Below are positions 1 to 5,773 of a DNA stretch of 6,159 nt, one piece after another. The translations under genes and the position numbers were made by a program. The first letter of the stretch is position 1. Each line of letters starts with the position of its first letter. Under the pieces are notes generated by a model. That model searched no databases and had not been told where the DNA came from. It saw nothing but the letters and a program-made list of their open reading frames with translations. The stretch comes from Moraxellaceae bacterium (lineage in GTDB: Bacteria; Pseudomonadota; Gammaproteobacteria; Pseudomonadales; Moraxellaceae): NCBI GenBank assembly GCA_030146505.1, contig JASLCO010000353.1:1-6159 (forward strand), written 5' to 3'.

Positions 1-149
1 ACATCGCGGCTGATGCCGTCGTCGAGGCGGTAAATGGCCGCGCTGCCATCCACCCCCACGTCAACGGCAAAACCCATGCCGCGCAAGGTGTCGCCGATCA
101 GCATGCGCATGGCACGCGAGTCATCAATCACCAGGGCATTGGGCATCAT
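1..149 (-). CDS. CheY-like response regulator, N-terminal part (cut by window edge)
   Basis: This is the first 48 or 49 codons of a receiver-domain protein, and the rest lies beyond the left edge. The visible protein begins MPNALVIDDSRAMRMLIGDT, the first strand and helix of a CheY-like fold, with the acidic pair (Asp8-Asp9 counted from the second Met) that binds Mg2+. The phospho-acceptor Asp and the Lys switch residue are out of view, so it could be a lone CheY or the start of a larger regulator. Two adjacent ATG codons (149 and 146) are possible starts. The second sits 6 nt from the GGAGG core and the first only 3 nt, so I favour 146. It follows the chemoreceptor gene after 44 bp without a terminator, so it is probably the next gene of the same transcript and a phosphorylation target of the CheA encoded upstream. 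Confidence 0.85.
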   Translation of the reverse strand, partial: MMPNALVIDDSRAMRMLIGDTLRGMGFAVDVGVDGSAAIYRLDDGISRD

Positions 150-151
150 GC

Positions 152-159
152 ACCTCCTT
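152..159 (-). promoter_or_regulatory. Strong Shine-Dalgarno for the downstream response regulator
   Basis: On the minus strand this reads AAGGAGGT, a full match to the anti-Shine-Dalgarno sequence and much stronger than the ribosome sites of the other genes in the operon. Its spacing favours the second of two tandem ATG codons (start at 146). It suggests that this last visible receiver is made at a higher level than the kinase and receptor, which is an inference from the site alone. Confidence 0.8.
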
Positions 160-193
160 TTTGTGCAGGCAGCTTGCAGCGCATGAACCGCTC

Positions 194-2236
194 TCAGTTG
201 CGCTTGGTTGACGTCAGTTCCTGCAGCTCGGCCGCCATCTTGGCCAGCTCGCTGGCCGCCTCGCGCGTGCTGGCCGCCCCTTCGCTGGTGCTGCCGGCGG
301 CCGTGGCCACGCTGGTGATGCTGCGCGCGATATCGTCAGTGCCGCGCGCGGCCTCGGTCACACGCCGTGCAATCTCGTTGGACGTGATGGTCTGCTCTTC
401 CACAGCGGAAGCGATCGAGCCCTGCACCTGGCTGATGTGGTGGATGACCTCGCTGATGCGGGCAATGCCGTCCACTGCACCTTTGACACCGCCCTGGATG
501 GCCTCGATCTTCTGGCCGATGTCTTCGGTGGCGCGCGCAGTTTCCTTGGCGAGCTCCTTCACTTCGTTGGCCACCACGGCAAAACCGCGACCTGCCTCGC
601 CGGCACGCGCGGCTTCTATGGTGGCGTTCAGCGCCAGCAAGTTGGTCTGCTGCGCAATGCCGGTGATGACCTTGATGACCTTGCCGATTTCAGCACTGCT
701 GATGCCAAGGCTGCCTATGGTGGTGTTGGTGCCTTCGGCAATGCGCACGGCTTCGTCGGCCACGCGCGCGGCATCGTTGGCGTTCTTGGCGATCTCCTTG
801 ATGCTGGAGCCCATTTCCTCGATGCCGCTGGACACCGCCTGCACGCTCTTGTTGATTTCTTCTGCGGCCGTCGCCACCGACGTGGCCTGCGTCGAGGCCT
901 CCTGTGCAAAGGACGACATCTGGGCGCTGGTGCTGATCATGGCGTCGGAGGAGGTGGCGATCACGCCCACGGAATCGCGGATGCGCTCTTCCAGCGTGAC
1001 TTTTTCGGTGATGATTTCCCAGGTCAGCATGGGACCGACGTAATTGCCCTGCGCATCCATGATGGCGCTCACCAGCAGGTCCAGTTTTTCCGGGCCGACG
1101 GTGATGATGGTGCGATGCGGCAGGTTCTTCGGATCAGAAAGGATGCGGCGCTGGTGGGCCGGATTCTTGTGGAAGATGTCGATATTGGTACCGACCATGT
1201 CGACCGCCTTGACCTTGATGTAGGGCTCGATGCGGATCAGGGTGCGGCTGGCAGCCGGATTGATGTAGACCACGGTGAGGTCGCGGTCGCAGAGGAAGAC
1301 GTTGGTGGGCATCTGCTCCACCATATTGGTGAGGCGCTGGATTTCGTTCTGCTGGATCAGCTCCGAAGTCACGTCTTCCCAGCTCACGGTATAACCCACC
1401 AGCTTGCCGGCACTGCCGTAGACACCGTTGATGCGCGTGCGCAGCGTGATGCCACCAAACTCGAACTTGGCGGCATGCGGCAGCGCGCCGGGGCTGCGCA
1501 GGATGGCCTCCACGCGCTTGGGATCACGGTGGAAACGGTGGATGTGGCCGTTGAGTATGTCCTCGATGCGGACGCCAAAGGCCTGCCAGATCGGATCGGC
1601 GATGGTGTGCAGGGTCTCCATCGCCATGGGATTGATGTAGACGATGTTGAGGTCCATGTTGGCCACGAACACATTGGTCTGCAGGCTGTCCACGATGCCA
1701 CGCAGGCCGGAAAGCTCGCCAAGGAGCTCCGCCGTCTTTTCCTGCGTGAGCCGTATCTCGCCAAGGCCTGCACGTGGGACCACCTCACCGCCTTGCGCCT
1801 TGTCTTTCTTGTTGATGATGGCATTTGCCAGGGGACCGATCTTTTCCAGGATGGCGCTGATGTATTCATTGTCCACGCCCAGATGCTGCAGGCTGGCCTG
1901 CAAATGCTCGGCAACCTGGCCGAACTGCTCTGCGCCGATGTGGAAACCGGCATGGGCCTCCTTCATGGACGGCCCGCGATAGACCGCCCCGCCGCCCAGT
2001 GCCTGGGTGAAGAAATCCGCCTGCTGTTTCTTGAGCTGCGGCAGGCGCTCTTCCTTGAACATCGGCGCAAGCCGCGCATCCGCCATGATGCGCTTGTAAA
2101 GCTCTTCCACCGCCGCCTCGATGGCAGGCGCGCCACCGATAAGCTCGAACAGTGACAGCGACTCGCGCGAGCGGGTCAGCTTGGAGCGCGACGGCGTGCG
2201 TGCATTTTCTTTTTGTCCCTGGACTTGATCACTCAT
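194..2236 (-). CDS. Soluble chemoreceptor: truncated hemoglobin - PAS - PAS - MCP signalling domain
   Basis: This 680-residue receptor should sense a ligand in the cytoplasm and control CheA. Residues 1-26 are a polar, basic tail. Residues 27-142 form a group 1 truncated hemoglobin: the Gly-Gly pairs at 34-35 and 81-82, PheCD1 near 60, TyrB10 at 47, LeuE7 at 68, GlnE11 at 72 and the proximal HisF8 at 95 (in MKEAH) are visible. Two related PAS domains follow at about 180-292 and 300-415. Residues about 420-675 are the MCP coiled-coil hairpin, with the conserved tip at 541-556 (EAARAGEAGRGFAVVA). Glu pairs at 459-460 and 613-614 lie in methylation-like contexts. The two arms are each about 18 heptads by eye. 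I see no transmembrane helix or HAMP domain, and the C-terminus (TSTKRN) lacks the NWETF-type CheR-tethering peptide. An AGGGA site lies 6 nt before the ATG. The cheW stop is 15 bp upstream. O2 or NO sensing is inferred from the globin pocket; the true ligand and output are unknown. Confidence 0.95.
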   Translation of the reverse strand: MSDQVQGQKENARTPSRSKLTRSRESLSLFELIGGAPAIEAAVEELYKRIMADARLAPMFKEERLPQLKKQQADFFTQALGGGAVYRGPSMKEAHAGFHIGAEQFGQVAEHLQASLQHLGVDNEYISAILEKIGPLANAIINKKDKAQGGEVVPRAGLGEIRLTQEKTAELLGELSGLRGIVDSLQTNVFVANMDLNIVYINPMAMETLHTIADPIWQAFGVRIEDILNGHIHRFHRDPKRVEAILRSPGALPHAAKFEFGGITLRTRINGVYGSAGKLVGYTVSWEDVTSELIQQNEIQRLTNMVEQMPTNVFLCDRDLTVVYINPAASRTLIRIEPYIKVKAVDMVGTNIDIFHKNPAHQRRILSDPKNLPHRTIITVGPEKLDLLVSAIMDAQGNYVGPMLTWEIITEKVTLEERIRDSVGVIATSSDAMISTSAQMSSFAQEASTQATSVATAAEEINKSVQAVSSGIEEMGSSIKEIAKNANDAARVADEAVRIAEGTNTTIGSLGISSAEIGKVIKVITGIAQQTNLLALNATIEAARAGEAGRGFAVVANEVKELAKETARATEDIGQKIEAIQGGVKGAVDGIARISEVIHHISQVQGSIASAVEEQTITSNEIARRVTEAARGTDDIARSITSVATAAGSTSEGAASTREAASELAKMAAELQELTSTKRN

Positions 2237-2251
2237 TTCACATCCCTCTCA

Positions 2252-2713
2252 TTATTGTTCAGCGGCCTGTGCAGCTCGCACGCAACTTTCATCATCCAGC
2301 ATGGCGTGTACATCCATGAGCAGCAGCAGGCTGCCCTCCTGCGGACAGATGCCACGGATGAACTCCCGGGCCGAGCCCTGCAGGGTTTCCGGCGGACGCT
2401 CCACCCGGCTTTCATCCACGGTCACCACATCGCCGATACGGTCAACCAGCAGGCTGACTTCCGCACCGGCATGCCGGATGACCAGGTTCATTTTTTCTTC
2501 AGCGTGCTCGCCCCCCCGCGAGCGCAGCACGCGGCGCACATCAATGGCAGTGACGATCTGCCCGCGCAGGTTCATGAGGCCGGCCACGGCCGTCGGTGCC
2601 AGCGGTGCGCGTGTCAGTGGCTGGCTTTGCAGCACTTCCTGCACATCGCCCACGGGAATGCCGTAGTACTGGTCGCCAATGAAAAAAGTGCAGTAGAGGT
2701 TTTTTTCATTCAT
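2252..2713 (-). CDS. cheW: CheW coupling protein
   Basis: A 153-residue protein, the usual CheW length, consisting of one CheW domain. It is a cytoplasmic adaptor that links the receptor tip to the P5 domain of CheA in the signalling array. Visible family marks include the N-terminal strands (LYCTFFIGDQYYGIP), the conserved GLMNLRGQIVTAIDVR segment at residues 45-60 with the NLRG turn at 48-51, and a second-half strand LLVDRIGDVV at 88-97. Its ATG lies inside the end of cheA (8-bp overlap, ATGAATGA), so translation is probably coupled; a weak GGCGG ribosome site lies 8 nt upstream. The chemoreceptor gene starts 15 bp after its stop. Its place between cheA and the receptor indicates that it serves this pathway, although exchange with another array in the cell cannot be excluded. 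Confidence 0.93.
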   Translation of the reverse strand: MNEKNLYCTFFIGDQYYGIPVGDVQEVLQSQPLTRAPLAPTAVAGLMNLRGQIVTAIDVRRVLRSRGGEHAEEKMNLVIRHAGAEVSLLVDRIGDVVTVDESRVERPPETLQGSAREFIRGICPQEGSLLLLMDVHAMLDDESCVRAAQAAEQ

Positions 2714-4853
2714 GACGTGTGCCGCCTTCGCTCATGGGCGCTTCCGGGCGCAGCAGGCCGGCCCGCGCCATGACGATCACTTCCTCCATGTCGACAAGAT
2801 CAGTGACGCGGCCTTTCACCACGGCAGAACCACGCACGATGCGTTGCCCGCCCTGGCGCGAGAACGTGGTGATTTCCTCGTCGACGATATCGATGATGCC
2901 GTCCACCACCAGGCCGACAAGGCCTTCGGTACTGGCATGCACGATGACCTGCAACAGCCCCTGCGGCAGGGATTGCTCCGGTGCCAGTTCCAGCAGCCTG
3001 CCCATGTGCACCAGCGGCAATATCTGGCCGCGGTACTGCACCACTTCACGGCCACAGGAATATTCGATGCTGGCCATGGCAAATTCTTCCAGGCGCTGCA
3101 CGCTGGAAAGCGGAAGCGCGCCCTGCCCTTGGGCACCGATGCGGAAGAGCAGCAGTGAATGACGGTCATGGTTGCCGCTGGCAACCGCTTCCTGCACCTT
3201 GCTCCAGGCGGCCGCATGCTGGCTTTCCAACAGTACGTGCGCACGTTGCGCAATCGCCACGGCATCAAGGATCAGCGCCACGCGGCCGTCGCCCATGATG
3301 GTGGCGCCGGCAAAGCAGTTCACGTTCTTGAAATGACGGCCCAGCGGCTTGACCACGATTTCTTCGGTGTCACGCACGGTATCGACCAGCAGGCCGAATT
3401 CGCGGCTGTCGGCCTGCAGCACGAGGATGTGCAGGGCGGCATCATCGTTGCGTGGTGGCAGCCCCAGCACCTGGCGCAAGTCCACCAGTGGCAGCAGGCG
3501 GCCACGCAGGCGATAGACCAGCGACTCATGTACCGGTTCTATCTTCAGGCGGCGCTCGTCGCTGTCCAGGCGCACGATTTCCAGCAGGTTGACTTGCGGA
3601 ATGGCATAGCGCTCGTCGTGGCAGGTGGTGACCAGTGCAGGAATGATGGCCAGCGTCAGCGGAATCCTGACCTTGAAAGACGTGCCCTGGCCGGGGCGAG
3701 TCTGTATGTCCACGGTGCCGCCAACACGCTCCACATTGTTGCGCACCACATCCAGGCCCACACCGCGCCCGGAAATATTGGTGACCTGCGCGGCAGTGGA
3801 AAATCCCGGCAGGAAAAGCAGGTTCAGGATTTCACGCTCGCTGATCTGGCCCGCCTGTTCCTGCCGTATCAGGCCACGCGTCATGGCGCGGTCCAGCACG
3901 GCGTCGAGATTCACGCCGGCGCCATCGTCGCTGATTTCCACGATGACATAACCGCTTTCATGGAAGGCACGCAGGCGCAGCAGGCCGGTTTCGGGTTTTC
4001 CGGCCTTCAGCCGCTGTTCCGGCAATTCCAGGCCATGATCCACGGCATTGCGCAAAAGATGCGTCAGCGGATCCTTGATGGCCTGCAGGAGACTGCGATC
4101 CAGTTCCGTGTCGCCGCCTTCCCGCTCCAGCTTCACTTTCTTGCCGGTGTGCAGTTCAAGATCACGCACCAGCCGCGGGAACGCGCTCCATACCGTGCTG
4201 ATGGGCTGCATGCGCGTTTTCATCACGCCTTCCTGCAGCTCGGTGGTGATGAGGTTGAGGCGCTGCGAGGCACTGCTGAGCACCGGGTCCATCTGGTTGC
4301 CGGCATACTGCAATATCTGGTTGCGCGTGAGCACCAGCTCGCCCACCACATTCATGAGCTTGTCGAGCAGGCCCACGTCCACGCGGATGGCGGAATCGGC
4401 CACGGCACGGCTCCCGTCCTGCTCGTCGCCTGCCACGATTTCCACGACCGGCCTGCTGTCATCTTGCCGGCCTTCGAGAAATCCGTGAAACGCCTGGATC
4501 AGTGCCGGGAAATCGTCACCACCCTCTTCGCCGCTGGCTTCTATGAGCGCCAGCATGTGGCGCACGGCATCAATGAATTCAAACAACAGGCTGGTGAGCG
4601 GGCGCGACATGGCCAGATGGCCGTCGCGCAACCTCACCATGACATCCTCTGCCGCATGCGTGAGCGCTTCCATGCGGTTGAAACCGAAAAAGCCGCAGGT
4701 GCCCTTGATGGTGTGAACGGCACGGAAAGCACGCGCCAGCGTGGCCGCGTCCTGTGGCGTGCGCTCCAGCACGACGAGGTCTTCTTCCAGATGTGCGAGG
4801 TTTTCCGTGCTTTCGACCAGGAAGGCCCGCAGTGTCTCGTCCATGCCGCTCAT
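2706..4853 (-). CDS. cheA: CheA histidine kinase lacking P2, with two C-terminal CheW-like domains
   Basis: This 715-residue cytoplasmic kinase should autophosphorylate on His and pass phosphate to the receivers encoded beside it. Order: P1 HPt domain (1 to about 108) with phospho-acceptor His47 in AVHTIKGTCGFFGF; a linker of about 45 residues (110-155) where E. coli CheA has its P2 CheY/CheB-docking domain; P3 dimerisation helices (about 155-215, DVGLLDKLMNVVGELVLTRN); P4 ATPase with N box HLLRNAVDHG (265-274), G1 box DDGAGV (309-314), F box FLPGFST (347-353), G2 box GRGVGLDVV (362-370) and GQGTSF (388-393); first CheW-like domain P5 (about 398-535, RLRGRLLPLVDLR at 448-460); second CheW-like domain (about 565-697). 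All catalytic boxes look intact. The start overlaps the upstream receiver stop by 4 bp (ATGA). An AGGGA site is only 1 nt from this ATG but 10 nt from Met4 (4844), so Met4 is a possible alternative start. Confidence 0.95.
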   Translation of the reverse strand: MSGMDETLRAFLVESTENLAHLEEDLVVLERTPQDAATLARAFRAVHTIKGTCGFFGFNRMEALTHAAEDVMVRLRDGHLAMSRPLTSLLFEFIDAVRHMLALIEASGEEGGDDFPALIQAFHGFLEGRQDDSRPVVEIVAGDEQDGSRAVADSAIRVDVGLLDKLMNVVGELVLTRNQILQYAGNQMDPVLSSASQRLNLITTELQEGVMKTRMQPISTVWSAFPRLVRDLELHTGKKVKLEREGGDTELDRSLLQAIKDPLTHLLRNAVDHGLELPEQRLKAGKPETGLLRLRAFHESGYVIVEISDDGAGVNLDAVLDRAMTRGLIRQEQAGQISEREILNLLFLPGFSTAAQVTNISGRGVGLDVVRNNVERVGGTVDIQTRPGQGTSFKVRIPLTLAIIPALVTTCHDERYAIPQVNLLEIVRLDSDERRLKIEPVHESLVYRLRGRLLPLVDLRQVLGLPPRNDDAALHILVLQADSREFGLLVDTVRDTEEIVVKPLGRHFKNVNCFAGATIMGDGRVALILDAVAIAQRAHVLLESQHAAAWSKVQEAVASGNHDRHSLLLFRIGAQGQGALPLSSVQRLEEFAMASIEYSCGREVVQYRGQILPLVHMGRLLELAPEQSLPQGLLQVIVHASTEGLVGLVVDGIIDIVDEEITTFSRQGGQRIVRGSAVVKGRVTDLVDMEEVIVMARAGLLRPEAPMSEGGTRHE

Positions 4854-5338
4854 TTCCCTGCCCCGGCAATTCCGAGCGTGGCGCCGGTGGGGGCGATGGA
4901 TTTGCGCAGGTAGACGATGCGGAGCACCGATTGCACATCCACATCCTGTGGCGGCTTGGTGAGATAGTTGTCACAGCCGGCCAGGTGGCCTTCGTGATGA
5001 TCGACACCGGACTTGAGGCTGGACAGCATGGCAACGCGGGTCTTGCGTATGGCCTTGATCTGGCGGCAGGCCTCGTGCCCGCCCATGCCCGGCATGACCA
5101 CATCGAGAAAGACCAGGTCGTAGGCCTTGCGCTTCACACACTCCACGGCCTCTTCGCCGGAAGCGGCGGCATCTATGGCCAACTGGAAGGAGTTGCCCGC
5201 CAATTGCTTGAGTTTGGCGGTCATGTACTGGCGCACGGCCGAACTGTCGTCCACCACGAGCACCTGCAAGAGAACGCCCCGCTCGCGAGCGGCAGAGACT
5301 TCGGGCGCTGCAGTGCGGATTGCTCCTGAATCCTTCAT
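4850..5338 (-). CDS. CheY-like single-domain response regulator, first gene of the operon
   Basis: A 162-residue receiver protein with no output domain. It shows the acidic pair Asp30-Asp31 in VLVVDDSSAVRQYM, phospho-acceptor Asp79 in DLVFLDVVMPGMGG, Ser106-Ser107 at the Thr-Ala switch position of E. coli CheY (Thr87-Ala88), Tyr125 at the Tyr106 position, and Lys128-Pro129 in GCDNYLTKPP. It should therefore accept phosphate from CheA, whose start overlaps its stop by 4 bp. About 24 residues precede the first strand, and about 18 Gly/Ala/Pro-rich residues follow the last helix, so it is longer than a typical CheY (about 125-130). An AGGGA site lies 9 nt before the ATG. Another ATG ten bases upstream (5348) opens a different frame without receiver motifs. 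Whether it drives a motor, a pilus system or serves as a phosphate sink cannot be told. Confidence 0.92.
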   Translation of the reverse strand: MKDSGAIRTAAPEVSAARERGVLLQVLVVDDSSAVRQYMTAKLKQLAGNSFQLAIDAAASGEEAVECVKRKAYDLVFLDVVMPGMGGHEACRQIKAIRKTRVAMLSSLKSGVDHHEGHLAGCDNYLTKPPQDVDVQSVLRIVYLRKSIAPTGATLGIAGAGK

Positions 5339-5359
5339 GATCTTTCATCCCTGCTGGCC

Positions 5360-5371
5360 AATGCCGGCATT
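5360..5371. repeat. Perfect 12-bp palindrome AATGCCGGCATT
   Basis: The sequence reads the same on both strands and sits 22-33 bp upstream of the first operon start codon. Its symmetry would suit a dimeric DNA-binding protein or a small RNA structure. I do not recognise it as a known operator, and one such palindrome in GC-rich DNA could be chance. Confidence 0.45.
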
Positions 5372-5375
5372 CTTC

Positions 5376-5397
5376 AACTCCCCGAACACGGGAAGCT
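5376..5397 (-). other. Potential leader hairpin before the first operon gene
   Basis: In the minus-strand RNA, AGCTTCCCG pairs with CGGGGAGTT over 9 positions, two of them G-U, around a UGUU loop. The G-U pairs become A-C mismatches on the plus strand, so the structure fits minus-strand RNA better. No U-run follows, so it is not an intrinsic terminator. It ends 37 bp before the start codon; a role in RNA stability or translation is only a possibility. Confidence 0.4.
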
Positions 5398-5715
5398 CCC
5401 TGAAAATCAGCAACACTTCCCCGCGCACGGCTCGCATGAGCGCACGAAAAAAACAGCCGCTTTCCGGGAAAAATGAAACGCTTCAGATCAACAACGAGAA
5501 CAAAAGTAGTACAGCCTTGCCGGCATCACCAACCGACCGGCTGCCGCTGACCGGGCGCCTTGTGCCGCCTGTCCGGTGCTGGTTTGCCAGGACAAGTGAT
5601 GAGCCGCAGCCACCAAGCAGGAAGCGGGGACAAGAAGAAGGGATGGCTGTCTGGATTCCGGTGCTGCCCTTGGTCTTCACGCTGGAACGACAGCGCAATC
5701 ACAGAGATACGCCAC

Positions 5716-5743
5716 AAAAAAAGGGCCTCGTTCGAGGCCCTTT
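5716..5743 (-). terminator. Rho-independent terminator of the aldolase gene
   Basis: On the minus strand AAAGGGCCTCG and CGAGGCCCTTT form a perfect inverted repeat with only AA between them; the innermost pairs probably open into a GAAC loop. The GC-rich stem runs directly into seven U residues (A-run at 5716-5722 on the plus strand). It begins 30 bp after the aldolase stop codon and separates that gene from the chemotaxis operon. On the plus strand the trailing T-run is only three bases, so it is mainly directional. Confidence 0.93.
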
Positions 5744-5773
5744 CTTGCGGTAATTACGCAAAACGCCCGTGCA

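Larger units (their letters stand above)
5339..5715 (-). other. Non-coding leader and presumed promoter region of the chemotaxis operon
   Basis: About 377 bp between the aldolase terminator and the first operon gene. No open frame here has family motifs or a convincing ribosome site; a 71-codon minus-strand frame (5698-5483) is Ser/Arg/Gly-rich and looks like chance. The operon promoter must lie here or upstream. I find no clear sigma70, sigma28 or sigma54 site; the best weak sigma70 candidate is TTGGTG, 15 bp, TACTAC on the minus strand (about 5532-5506). A-rich runs near 5450-5515 on the plus strand make this the least GC-rich patch of the window. Three copies of GACCGG or its complement GTCCGG lie at 5535-5540, 5549-5554 and 5571-5576. 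A near-palindrome TTTCCGGGAAA lies at 5461-5471. Confidence 0.6.

Noticed and set aside
150..193. Possible terminator between the chemoreceptor and the next receiver gene
   Set aside because: Only 3-4 bp stems can be drawn from the GCTGCAAGCTGC segment and no U-run follows in the minus-strand transcript; the A-run there belongs to the ribosome site.
437..2155. Long plus-strand open frame of 572 codons opposite the chemoreceptor gene, rich in His and Asp
   Set aside because: It is the mirror of a GC-rich coding frame. The opposite strand has clear globin, PAS and MCP domains, and the plus-strand translation shows no recognisable family.
3159..4913. Long plus-strand open frame of 584 codons opposite cheA
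   Set aside because: Same reason: antisense to a fully conserved CheA kinase, with no domain motifs or convincing start signals.
4971..5348. 125-codon minus-strand frame starting ten bases upstream of the receiver gene
   Set aside because: It is out of frame with the receiver motifs (Asp30-31, Asp79, Lys128), which are intact in the 5338 frame.
5544..5605. Possible c-di-GMP (GEMM-I type) riboswitch, suggested by GGCAAACC on the minus strand ahead of a signalling operon
   Set aside because: The GAAA tetraloop and the GCAAAGCC segment expected of that class are missing, and the remaining pairing does not fit.
5483..5698. 71-codon minus-strand frame in the leader
   Set aside because: Composition is Ser/Arg/Gly-rich, there is no clear ribosome site or family motif, and it lies in the presumed promoter region.
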